Shown here: positions 50,958 through 60,636 of the stretch, in pieces
Layout: each line of letters opens with the position of its first letter
How positions within the stretch are numbered: position 1 is the stretch's first letter
Assembly: GCA_030052745.1 (NCBI GenBank)
Contig: JANBVO010000012.1
Location: forward strand, 62,001 to 126,000
DNA: 64,000 bases
Direction of reading: 5' to 3'
From: Pleurostoma richardsiae
Taxonomy: Eukaryota; Ascomycota; Sordariomycetes; Calosphaeriales; Pleurostomataceae
The notes under the pieces: model-generated
The model's input: the letters and a program-made list of their open reading frames with translations, nothing else
Told to the model about the DNA's origin: nothing
Databases searched by the model: none
Position numbers and translations under genes: made by a program

Positions 50958-51701
50958 CGTTTACAAGGCTGTTTTTGATTTAAAATGCAACCGGAACAGA
51001 AAGGGGTGAGCAGGCAACAGAGGAGGAAAGATGTGCAGCAAAAGGGGAGGAGACCGGAGAACATCGCGAGAGGGGCAACCCAGCATTTATAGCGCACTTC
51101 AACGTATCGACTGAACCGGTCTGCAGTGCCATTCTCCAAGAGCCGCCATGATCCTACTGCGCCCCGGCTTCTACACCGTTTGCGGGATAGAATCGGCTGG
51201 CGACAGCCAGAGCAAAACGTCCATGAGAATCAGCCTCACGCCGAGAGCTTGTTAGCGCGCCCCCAAGGACGCCGTTTCTGGGGATTCAGGGGTCACGTCT
51301 AAACGAGACAGCGGCTAATAAATGAGAAAAGCCCGCTATTTCTTCAGCTAGGTGGCCCCTGAGCGCAGTAGCCTAGACGAAGCCGGACTAGGTAATGCTC
51401 ACCTGGGAGACTCGTCAAGCTGCAAGCGAAACCGGCCGCAGTCTGCCTTGCTGGCTGAAGCGAAGGAGCACTTGGCGCTCACAGCCAACTCGATTATGTA
51501 TAATAGCACCTTGGCGCTTGCGCGTTCGCTTCTAGTCCATTAACTATAATCCACTACAGCTGTTGGAAAGAAACGATCGACGGGAACGGCTGTAGGGCGA
51601 GAGAATAGGCGGTAGTCAAACCGATGACTGGGTGGAAATTATAAGAGTGAAGGAAAAGCTGCGGTGAACCCTGAGATCGGCTCGCGGTGCACTTAACGAA
51701 A
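50958..51701. promoter_or_regulatory. Shared upstream region of the divergent unknown pair
   Basis: This 744-base interval lies between the two start codons and should serve both genes. Near the left gene there is a purine-rich string on the plus strand (GAAAGGGGTGAG); near the right gene lies TTATAAGAGTG at about 51638. No other gene is recognised. The 63-codon frame at 51352-51543 has no motif. Confidence 0.45.
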
Positions 51702-52892
51702 ATGACATCGCCGCTGTAAGTGTTCGAACACCCGATACATCACGCTACACAAGCTCACAACTCAGACCTCTGCAGGTCAGGGTCGGTATCCGAGACTACT
51801 GGGACAAAGAGGATGGAGCCCTGAAGAAGGCGGTTGCGAGCCTCGAGGAGATTCTCGGCTACAAGATCGTCATGGAGCCCCAGTGGCAGCTCCTCCTCGC
51901 AGACCTAGGCAAGGTCTTCCCCGATAAGGCCCAATTCGTCGCATGCGTATCCGCGTGCGTCGAGTCGTGGTGCAACAGCCTAGTAGGGCTGCTAGACGGC
52001 CAAGCCAGCGAGGACTGGACGGAGACTCTGCTCCAGAAGCTGGTCGACCGGCATCCCAGACTCGAACTGTTCCTGGAGGGAGGTCCTTTCATTCCCTGGA
52101 GGGAGCCAGACTCTTTGGGACGGTGAGCTAACCCGAGATCTTAGGTGACCTCGTCGGAAGATGTCTCGACCTCTTGGTCCGACGCCCGAGGTGGCTTCAT
52201 TCTCTCGCTTCCGAGACAAGCCGATGCCTACGTGGCACAGCTATTCCCAGTCTTCCGTAGCAATCTTCTGACTTGTTTCGAAGCGAAATCGCACGCGGCT
52301 CTCCCGCACCACAAGCGTATAATGGAGATTGACGACTGGGCAGATGTTGAAGTTGGGGAGGCAACCGGTGGGATCGACGTCGTCGAGAAGCAGCCGCCAC
52401 AGTCGGTGGCTGAGGTCGACTACCTCCCCAAGGTGGACCTTCTGCCCCGGCCGGACGAGCTGCTGCTGAAGCCTCCATACCACCTCGTCGTAGACGCTAC
52501 CGGGCGGGCCGAGGTCGAGATCCAGTGCAGCCACAGCCCGTCGCTGCAGTTTATCGCGCACTACCTGAAGCGGTGGTGCAAGGCGAACCTTGATGACACG
52601 CAGAAGGTACGCTGCTACCCGCTGTTATGCCATCCCTCGGGACGAAGGACCCCCTTTCCGACTGATGTTCGCCTAGCCTCTTGCTGTTGAGATTAAACTG
52701 CAGCAATCCGCCTTCGGGCTAGGGTTGATGTACGACCGGCTCGTGCTCTCTATGGAAGACAGATATACTCACCGATTTGGCGTGACCCCGACGATCGTGC
52801 TGGCTCTTGTGGAGGGTGTGCTGGGTTACGAGAGAGTCTCGGTAGATGGAACCATCTGGACGTACCGGAGGGCCAGAGAGTTGGCCATATAG
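51702..52892 (+). CDS. Uncharacterised fungal protein (right member of a divergent pair)
   Basis: Exons I can define are 51702-51715 (14 nt: MTSPL), 51781 to about 52122, about 52145-52606, and 52704-52892. The first acceptor is GGTCAG at 51775-51780, giving MTSPLVGIRDYWDKEDG. Downstream come LEEILGYKIVMEPQWQLLLA, FVACVSACVESWCNSLVGLL and, in exon 3, ADAYVAQLFPVFRSNLLTCF and EVEIQCSHSPSLQFIAHYLK. The end is FGVTPTIVLALVEGVLGYER...RARELAI. The middle intron is unresolved: two in-frame stops (52124 and 52142) must be removed. A consensus donor (GTGAGC, 52123) and a good branch/acceptor (GCTAAC...CTTAG, 52144) are only 22 bases apart. Usable alternatives have weak donors. Family unknown; no signal peptide. 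Confidence 0.6.
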
Positions 52893-53130
52893 TATATAAA
52901 GGCAGCATGTCTTACGATAGACTAGTTGGGAAGAAAGGTAGTGAACGTTATAGCCTGTTGATTGGGAAAAGATGCCTCGAGTATATCGAATACATGCGGG
53001 CGCCGGCACGCCAACCCGTCCGCCCTTTAATCCTAGGTCAACGCCATGCACCCATATGAATATCTAACTCGTTTTCAAGACCGTGCCCCTAAGCCAGCGT
53101 ACATAATAAACATTACGGGATCAAATCTCA

Positions 53131-55006
53131 TCAGAGCGTCGCAGTCCTGAGAATCCCGTTGGTCGGTGGGCTCTTGCCGTTGCGATACTGCCACAGCCGG
53201 CTCAGTTCCTTCACCTTCCTCCTCCTCCGTCTCATCACCGGCGTGAATCCGGAACCTGCCGTTGCAACGGGACTCTCTCCGAGGTGGACTTCCACGTCTT
53301 CCTCCCCTCGCCTCTCCTCCGCGGTCATATCACCCAGCCAACTGGACTCAAAAGCCTCCCTCGCGTCGGTAGCCTCGTCGCCGTCTTTCCCGAGAGCAAC
53401 CTCGCTCTCCATGAATTCGTTGTTGGTCTCGGCGCAGCCAAGAAACTCGCCTGTGATGCTGTCTTTCTCAAGTGGGAACACTGCGGCGCACGATGTCAGC
53501 AGCAACTTCTCCCATGGAGGCCGAGTCTCCAGAGGCGAAATAAGAGACGAGAGGCACAACTTACTACCGTCCAAGTAGTGCTGACAGAACTGATGCCCAC
53601 CGCGGTCGGAGGTGCGCGCGAACAGCCGCCCGATGAACCGGGGCAGAGTGTGCGTCGCGGTGGCAGAGCGCGCAAAGTGCAGCACCCCCCACAGGGCGAC
53701 GAAGTCGGTTGTGTGCGCGTAGTGCTCGATGTGCCCGATGGCGCGGTCACTTACCTCCGCCGGATTCGGGCTCATGGTCTCGGCCGCGAGGGGCCGCGAG
53801 ATGGCGGTGCTCAAAGGAGGCGGCGATGTGGGCGTCGGAGGGCGTTGATTGTTGGCCCTGCTGAACCACGGCCGGTCTGCGTGGGTGTTTTCTCCGCGGT
53901 GACGTCTCGGCCGGCCGTCTGAGCTGAAGTCAGGAGCACGCGTGGCGTCCACTGAGGCAAGCAGCGGATGTCTCAGGGCCGTGACCTGGGAGTCGACGTG
54001 GCGGTGCGGATTGTTGAAGTGGTTCGCCGCGTTGCCGAAGGTGTAGACCTCCAGCTTGGCAAGCAAGTCCTGGGGCAGCTCCTGCAGCAGCCAGTCGAGC
54101 ACGAGTCCTCCCTCGATGCCGCCCTGGGAGTGAAGGATGAATATGACCTTGGAGAACTTAGGGTCGTACAGCTTCTCCTTGATCTTGCTGTAGCACACAC
54201 GCACGTCGCTGGTTGCGTAGCAGAAGTTACGCTGTATCAGACACTCCACCACGTCGAAGATGATGCCGGATCTATTGAAAGGGGTTCAGTAACGCTGCAC
54301 CGCCAATCGAGGCGAGGCAAGTCTTCTGTGCGTTTTCGGGCTGTCTCACTTACGTCCGGTTATGGATACCCAGGACGGGCCTCTTAAACGTCAGGGCGAG
54401 GCGATTGAGGTTGTTCTTCATCCAGTGCTCCCTGCACCACGTCAGGAAACGGTGTCTTTCGGCTCGAGTGCGTCTGAGGGGCTATGCTTACCCTACTGCC
54501 ACACCGTTCAGAAATATCCACTGCTCGTGCTCGTGCTCTTTGCGTGCGCGGGCGTATCTGGCATCGGAGTGGAATACGATATCCTTGCCGTTCAGCAGGC
54601 GGCACAGAGCGTGGTTGATGCCAAAGAACAGGGCAATCGCGGGGATGACTATCCACAGCGGGAAGAAAAGAGAAAGCGGCAAACAGAGGATGAAGGCGAG
54701 CTGCAGGATGCAGAGAACAGTGTGAACGAGCACGCAGAAGAGGTTGCCACGGGTGAGAGCCAGCTCGTCGAGATCGCCAGAATCGGTGGGTTTGCTGGGC
54801 ATCACAATGTAGGGCAGCGCCCAGGCGAAGTGGAAGAAGTAGTATATGTCCCAGGCCAGCAGCTTCCAGGGGAAGTCGGTGTAGCTGTAGTTGATGACCG
54901 TCTTGCCCCCGATCTGGGACCCGAAAAACTCCGTTGATGGCGGCACCGAGGATCTGGCTACGCGTCGGCGCAGCAGCCAGCTGGTGGAAGCCATGCCGGC
55001 GACCAT
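53131..55006 (-). CDS. Membrane-anchored lipase-like (alpha/beta hydrolase) protein
   Basis: Four exons on the minus strand, 55006-54492, 54431-54354, 54271-53565 and 53480-53131, giving 549 residues. Residues ~45-150 hold several hydrophobic stretches (LLAWDIYYFFHFAWALPYIV; LFCVLVHTVLCILQLAFILC; SLFFPLWIVIPAIALFFGIN), so the N-terminus is embedded in a membrane. After NGKDIVFHSDARYARARKEH comes HNRTSGIIFDVVECLIQRNF. The nucleophile-elbow-like HSQGG lies in VIFILHSQGGIEGGLVLDWL, with Ser in the G/H-x-S-x-G position, then LEVYTFGNAANHFNNPH, a pattern seen in fungal lipase-like proteins. The catalytic Asp and His cannot be assigned confidently; HIEHYAHTTDFVALWG is a candidate. A low-complexity Pro/Ser insert follows the fold. 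Enzymatic activity is not shown, only suggested. Confidence 0.75.
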
Positions 55007-55995
55007 TGATGGAAACGGCGTACGTTTAGGTATAGCTGGGAAGACGAGGAGGAAGAAGAAGCAATGAAAGTCACATCCACAACACGCGTAGCGAGCGCCA
55101 GATACATACAACACTCCCTCCTCTCTGTCTGGATCAAGTGAGGCCGTGTCTGCGTATTTATGACCTTGGGACACACAGTAACTACATCATAGCTAGATGA
55201 AGCCAGGGGATCACATGGAGCGGAACTTGATGGCATCTGGAACAGGGATGGTGTTGCCGCTGCAACCCCCCGAAAGCAGCAGGGCTGAGCGGACTTGGCC
55301 CCTAACTGTCCAATCGCGCATGCAGCTGCACCGAGCTGGCGTTCTCCGAACCAGGCTACCTTCAGCCAAGAGAGCCTGAGAATGCCACTCATTACCTTAT
55401 TACCTTACTTGGACACACAAGAGGCGCTGTACATTGGGGCGGGAAACGGCCTAATGGAGGGGGGACGGGCAGCCGCAGCGTGTTGAAAGGAGATGGCGTC
55501 GCCAAGGCAGCCATGATGGATTCTCGGTCAGCTGGTAGTGCTGACCCGGGGGGCGCAGAGGCGGAGAGGAAATAGAGCAACAGAACAAGAAGAATGAGTA
55601 GCAAAAAGGAAGCCGCCATTGCCGATCGATAGGGCTGAAGACGATCGCCGCTGATGCCAGCCCCAGACCGAGCAGCGAATAACCGCCAAGCCCGGTGAGA
55701 TAGAGTTCGCAGCAAGACGGTATTCCGGCCTATCGCGACGAAGGAGGAGTCGAGGGGTTCTGCAGTCGTGCCGGCTGCAGTCAGCAAACGGTTGATGCAG
55801 CCGCTCCTGGCTGAACCTCCCATCATTAACCTCCTTCACGTGCCAAAGCAGCGTCGCCCAATTGCGGAGCGGCCGAGAGCTGCAGGTTCCAACGTGCCGC
55901 ACGACCATTCATGATCGGATCCTCTCTCCCCTTCCTTTTCTTTCGTGTCTCACGGCCTCATAGCTCGATCGATAGTTCGTGGCACTGGCGACAGA
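55007..55995. other. Divergent upstream region of the lipase-like and DJ-1 genes
   Basis: Apart from the doubtful small frame inside it, this interval holds no recognised gene. It separates the start codons of the minus-strand lipase-like gene and the plus-strand DJ-1 gene and should contain both promoters. The last 80 bases before the DJ-1 ATG are pyrimidine-rich (CTCTCTCCCCTTCC). Confidence 0.4.
55392..55619 (-). CDS. Possible small hydrophobic-N-terminus protein
   Basis: An ATG frame of 75 codons begins with MAASFLLLILLVLLLYFLSA, which resembles a signal peptide or membrane anchor, and continues with a Pro-rich tail. The frame extends open upstream to an ATG pair at 55826-55821. It lies between the divergent lipase-like and DJ-1 genes. 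No homologue is known to me and nothing else supports it, so it may be chance. Confidence 0.2.
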   Translation of the reverse strand: MAASFLLLILLVLLLYFLSASAPPGSALPADRESIMAALATPSPFNTLRLPVPPPLGRFPPQCTAPLVCPSKVIR

Positions 55996-57088
55996 ATGGC
56001 GGTGCCCAAGGTCGCGATACTGATGGCCGACTATGGCCACGACCCCACTGGTGCGTCTAGCATCCCTCGTGCCGATTGGCAACGAGCGCCGCCTCTGTTG
56101 GTCGACTCAAAATGAAGTCAAGCTCACCCTGAGTAGAGACGGCAGGGCCGTACTCGGCCTTCAAGGAGGCGGGATTCGATGTCAAGTTCGTGACCGAACA
56201 AGGCAAGGCGCCGCAGTGCGACAGGAGGATGCTTGAAGGCATCACGCAGAAGCTGCTTGTACGCCCACCGTCTCGCCAGTCGCATTTCACCTCCCCTCCG
56301 GTTCTCGGGTCTCCATCCTGACTGTGACTCCCTACTCTGCTACAGGGCGCAAAGAGGACATACATTGAGCAGTACAACACCATGGCCGCATCCGACGAGA
56401 ACCAGCACCCGCTGTCGTGGTCCGCGCCCGGCTTCTCGCTGGAGCCCTTCGACCTGGTGCTCCTGCCCGGCGGCCACGAGAAGTCGGTCCGCCAGGTCAT
56501 CGACTCTCCGGTCGTGCATGGGCTCCTTGCTGACTATCTCCCCCGGACTCGCAAGCCGGGCAGCAAGGCGGTCGCCGCTGTCTGTCACGGCGTCATGGCC
56601 TTGTCCGAGTCCAAGGGCGCCGACGGCAAGAGCGTCATCCACGAGTGCACGACGACGGCTCTGCCGGCGCGGTTCGAGCAGGTCGCGTTCTGGGGCACGC
56701 GTGCCTTCTTGGGCGACTACTACAAGACCTATGGCGCCGGCAGCGAGAACGTCGAGCAATCCGTGAGCCCTGCCTTCTCGGTGGCCCTTGTAACACGCTG
56801 TTGATGTCGCATTGGGCGGCTGAAGGTTACTGACATGAAGGCGTCATCAGGTCCGCAGAAGTCTCGCAGACCCTGCGAAACAGTTCAAGAATAGCATCAA
56901 TCCATCCCCGTATGCCTCCCCCCTTTGCACACTTCCTCGAGTGGAGGCATCGTTGACCACGTATATACCTTAGGTTCGTTGTCGAAGACGACAAGTACAA
57001 CTACATCAGCGCCAGGTTCCCCGGGGACATCCCTCTCTTCTCGGAGAAGGTTGTGAAACTGGTCCAGAGCCTCCATTCACCTCCCTAG
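55996..57088 (+). CDS. DJ-1/PfpI-family protein
   Basis: Five exons: 55996-56050, 56137-56258, 56346-56762, 56851-56909 and 56974-57088, giving 255 residues. The start reads MAVPKVAILMADYGHDPTE. Glu19, just after the first strand, sits where the family has its conserved Glu. PYSAFKEAGFDVKFVTEQGK, LVLLPGGHEKSVRQV and the nucleophile elbow AAVCHGVMAL (Cys139, followed by His140) complete the flavodoxin-like DJ-1 core. Relatives include glyoxalase III/Hsp31-like chaperones and uncharacterised intracellular protease-like enzymes; which activity applies cannot be decided. The C-terminus (KYNYISARFPGDIPLFSEKV) matches fungal members. All exon junctions keep the phase and the length is typical. Confidence 0.88.
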
Positions 57089-57188
57089 TAGAGTATTTAT
57101 TTGCCAGAGCCGTTGGTAGAGCCTAGCGTACAACACACGAATTGAAGCGGTCTCGTGTTTGTTGATTTATGCAGGTTGTCTGGCTTGT

Positions 57189-57997
57189 TCATCCAGATGA
57201 AGAACTCCTGATGATCTCAGCGACAGCCTCGTCGACACCCTGAACAACGACGGTAGGCTGAAGCCCCCCAATGACGTTGCCCAGCCGGTCTACCCATCCT
57301 GTACCCGCTCGATCAACCCACGCCGCCTGCAAGCCCGCAGCCCTCGCGCCCACAATGTCGAAGGGGTTCGCCGTGACCAGCCAGACGTCGCCCGCGCTGC
57401 CCGCCTTGCCAACTTTGTTGAGCAGGTCCCCATAGACGCCCATGTCGGGCTTGAACGCCTGGACGTCTTCTACTGTAATGAGGCTCTTGAACAGGCCTTT
57501 GTGAGAGGCCAGCTCAGGGGACAGGTTGAGTGAAGCGCCAACCATGGCGTCGGTGCCGTTGGAGAAGATGTAAGGCTCGATGGCCGGATGGCTCTTCACC
57601 TCATCCAGCGCCTTGGGCACCTCCGGGAAGACACGTAGGGAGTCGTATGCCTTCATGAGCTGCTCAGAGTCCTCGGACGACACAGACTGAGCCAGCCCCA
57701 GCTCGGCGACGGCGTGCTGCAGCGCGCCCTTTGTGATTTCACTGAAGGTACGGTAAATGCCTTTGGCTGCTGTCAGCTGAGGCGCCACAAAGTCATGAGA
57801 GAAGCTCGTGGAGGGGTGGATGACTTGCCCATGGAATTTATCCTCCATGTATATTCCAGCTGGTAGCGACGCCATAGTGCCGCCACCGACTTCGCTTTGT
57901 CGGCATCACCAATGCGTTCCTCCAGCTCCTTAGCGATGGACTCGGTCGACAAGAGCGTCCCGTACAGGTCGAATGCGATGACTGTCTTGCCCGCCAT
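57189..57997 (-). CDS. Haloacid dehalogenase, type II-like (HAD superfamily)
   Basis: Two exons on the minus strand, 57997-57829 and 57760-57189, giving 246 residues. The intron is of the GC-AG class: the donor is GCAAGT after ATGG, and the acceptor is CCAAAG with a CTGAC branch site. Joining gives WRINSMGIYRTFSEITKGAL, as in fungal 2-haloacid dehalogenases. Motif I is FDLYGTLL with nucleophile Asp10; the DxYGT form is typical of L-2-haloacid dehalogenases. Motif II is IFSNGT, motif III is the Lys in FKPDMGVY, and motif IV is VTANPFDIVGARAAG. The enzyme may hydrolyse 2-halo acids, but fungal members are mostly uncharacterised. No signal peptide is seen, so it is probably cytosolic. Confidence 0.88.
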
Positions 57998-58474
57998 GGT
58001 CTCTCTCGGGAAGCTAAATGTGTCTTACGCGAAAACTGCGAGTTGTGAGAGAAAATCCGTATGATCTCTGCATGCAGGGGCCTTCAATTGGAATGCGGCG
58101 AGGGCCATCTTCAGCGAACATCTCCGCTGTTATAGCGCAAGATCGCCATGTTCCCCGTCTGATCCCGCCGCTGCGTCACGGCGCCGCCGGGCCGCCAATG
58201 GGCCGCCGGCTGTGCACAGAGTACTCCGCAGATAAAGGCACCCTTTATTACCTACACAGCAGTTTCAATCCATGTAAGTGGACGACGTCACAGCGTCAGC
58301 CCATCTGGCAAGACTTATCCTCGCCATTGGTAACCCGCTTTCAGTTCAGGTACCAAAGACCAGTATGTCCCTAGTGGAGGTGCTCCATGCGTCGGACTCC
58401 ATCTCAGTCTCACTAGAATACAGTCACTACGGATTCCCAGCTTTCTCGGATGCGCAAATCAGGGCCGAGTCAGG
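57998..58474. promoter_or_regulatory. Divergent promoter between the dehalogenase and HNH genes
   Basis: The 477 bases between two divergent start codons contain a CCAAT string within a GC-rich patch (GCCGCCAATGGGCCGCC, near 58191-58207) and a CRE-like ACGTCA near 58286-58291. No gene recognised. Motif assignments are suggestive only. Confidence 0.4.
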
Positions 58475-59320
58475 ATGAGCGGCAGGGCTCAAGACGAGAA
58501 CGTGGGGAATTTTGAGCAGTTCCGCGATGCTTTGTCCACCGCTCTCATCGAGAAGATCTCCAGGCCGGCCTCGAAGCCAAAAAGGAAGAGGCGACCCAAA
58601 GCAAGGGCTAAGGGCGCGGACAAGCGGAACCACACGCTGGAGGTGCCCAAGCCCGGGAGCAACAACGATGCAGATCCGGAGAAAGATGCCGTCGAGCTGG
58701 CGGACTTTATTGACTACATCGCCTCCGAGACGTTCGCCGACCTCCCGCTGGAGTTGCAGACGCTCAACCACCGCACCTGGACCGAGGACCCGGCCGTCCA
58801 GGCGCGGTACAGCCTCCCCTTGACTGCATCCGACGTACCAGACATCCTCTCCGCCATCGACCCCTCCGTCTCCGATTCCCTCACCGCCTACAGCGTCCTC
58901 GGCGGTCCCGCCCAGCAGCAGCTCTCTCTGGGCGATTTTCTCGCGCCTGTCCTCACCTCTTACGTGGCCGCGCAGTCCGCACCGCCGCCCGCCGCCTGGA
59001 CGACGCGCGGGCGGGTGACGGCCTGCGAGATCTGCGGGCGCGACTGGGTGCCCCTGACGTACCACCACCTGATCCCGCGGTTCGTGCACGCCAAGGCGGT
59101 CAGGCGCGGCTGGCACCGCGAGGACGAGCTGCAGAACGTCGCGTGGCTGTGCCGAGCTTGCCACAGCTTTGTGCACCACTTCGCGGGTCACGAGGACCTG
59201 GCGAGGCACTACTACACCGTCGACCTGCTCGTGGAGCAGGAGGAGGTCAGGGCGTTTGCGAAATGGGTGGGCAGGGTGAGGTGGAAGGCCGGCGGGACGA
59301 GGAGCGCGCGGCGTGGCTGA
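58475..59320 (+). CDS. HNH-domain protein of filamentous fungi
   Basis: A single exon encodes 281 residues from ATG 58475. The C-terminal third is an HNH zinc/beta-beta-alpha-metal domain: CEICGRDWVPLTYHHLIPRF places C184 and C187, then H197-H198 (LIPR). ELQNVAWLCRACHSFVHHF supplies N221 and the second knuckle C226-x-x-C229 with H230. The N-terminal half has a basic stretch (KPKRKRRPKARAKG, residues 34-47), a likely nuclear-localisation signal, and a conserved-looking helical region (ELADFIDYIASETFADLPLE). HNH folds occur in nucleases and in proteins that have lost cleavage. The role in fungi is unknown. GC content of the last third is high, with no clear sign of transfer. Confidence 0.82.
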   Translation: MSGRAQDENVGNFEQFRDALSTALIEKISRPASKPKRKRRPKARAKGADKRNHTLEVPKPGSNNDADPEKDAVELADFIDYIASETFADLPLELQTLNHRTWTEDPAVQARYSLPLTASDVPDILSAIDPSVSDSLTAYSVLGGPAQQQLSLGDFLAPVLTSYVAAQSAPPPAAWTTRGRVTACEICGRDWVPLTYHHLIPRFVHAKAVRRGWHREDELQNVAWLCRACHSFVHHFAGHEDLARHYYTVDLLVEQEEVRAFAKWVGRVRWKAGGTRSARRG

Positions 59321-59514
59321 CGGAGAGATGATGGGCGCTGTGCTGCGTCGCTTCATGAAGGTCATGGTGCTCAACATAATGCATCAGTCATACACGCATC
59401 ATCTGGACTAACTCTCTGAAGTAAAAAGGGTTGTGCGCACTGCACGATTAAGCCGGAAGCCAAAAGGATATACCAGAACGCCAGCACGGATAACACCGTG
59501 TCTCCAACCAGGCC

Positions 59515-60636
59515 TTATGACTCTCTCCTTCGTTTCCGACTGTCTAGCCCCAGCAATCCAATATCTCCGACGTCGCCCTCACTCATCGTTCGGCCGCGGC
59601 CTAACAAGGCCTGCCGGTCTTCCTCTCCACCAATGTGTAATCCTCTTTTGGTCCCGTCATGTTCGTCAAGCTCACCCTCCGGAACTCCTATCAGACCCCT
59701 CTCGCTCCCCCAACTCACCATCCGGGGGCGGCCGTTCATCTCGGGTTTCCCCTTCGCATCGGGCACGACTCCGCTCGCCACGACGCTGCCTGACCGCTCG
59801 ACGGCTGACGCCGCGTTCGTGCCGCCCCAGCCGAACTCCGCCCCGATCGCCCGGTCCACCTCATCTTTGAATGAGAGTCCGCCCTGCTGCGCGTAAGAGG
59901 TGTCGACATCGGTGAAAGGAGTGTTGCCCTGCCGGCCATACTGGGCGGAGATGTCGACGGAGTGCCCGAGCTCGATGTCCGGCGGGTGGATCTGGATGAT
60001 GGGTGTCCCGGCCTTTCCCTCCGGGAGGTCATAGTCGTCGTATTTGAGGACGCGCCGGTAGACTCTTACGGCGTAGATCCCCGAGATGAGTGTGGAGAAA
60101 CTGAGAGTGGTGACCTGTTAGTTTAAAGCATGGGCCAGGCAGGGGCTTCCGGCTGGACAGTGGAAGCTACTTACATGAGACCGCAGTCTATTGCCAGGCC
60201 GACGGCCGACCAGTGCCCCTCTGACCGCGCGGTGTAGACGACAATGTCGAGGGCGAGGATTGCAAAGGAGCAAGTCAGCTTGATGATGTGCGTGAACAGC
60301 ATGGTCATGGGTGTGAGTCTCTCGGAGGTGACTCTTGCGATTTCGAGGATGGTCAGGATGAGCGATAGGAGCGAGAAGCCGATGTTGACGCATTCCCACC
60401 TACATCGGGCGTCAGTAGGCATGCGAGGATCTACGGAGCGGACCTCAAACGTACACAACCTCGACGGTGGGGAAATTGCCCTTCTTGTCGTTCTCTTCAA
60501 AGTTCTCGAGCGTCTCAGCCAGCCGGTACGAGAAGATGCCCATCAGGCACAACAGCATGGAGGTCTGCGCCGTCCAGGCCGGCACAAGGACCGCGAGTCG
60601 CCATGACGCGCGGTCGAACTGCACCTGGTCGCCCAT
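59515..60636 (-). CDS. Integral membrane protein, four transmembrane segments, function unknown
   Basis: Three exons on the minus strand, 60636-60455, 60399-60175 and 60100-59515, giving 330 residues. Hydrophobic helices are LAVLVPAWTAQTSMLLCLMG, CVNIGFSLLSLILTILEIAR, MLFTHIIKLTCSFAILALDI and VGLAIDCGLIFSTLISGIYA. A cytosol-type tail of about 170 residues, rich in Gly, Asp and Arg, starts with RVYRRVLKYDDYDLPEG. The last intron uses the acceptor CTCTCAG rather than the nearer AACAG, because only that keeps phase (CGL-IFSTLISG). I do not recognise a characterised family. The topology resembles small fungal plasma- or vacuolar-membrane proteins with a long regulated tail. It lies near the HNH gene, tail to tail. 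Confidence 0.75.

Noticed and set aside
52124-52144. Stop-codon readthrough (TGA/TAG) in the right unknown gene
   Set aside because: Two stops in one frame near a good donor and acceptor point to an intron or damage rather than recoding.
59433-59896. Plus-strand frames of 132-145 codons
   Set aside because: Antisense to the charged tail of the four-TM protein gene, whose frame is supported by membrane helices and introns.
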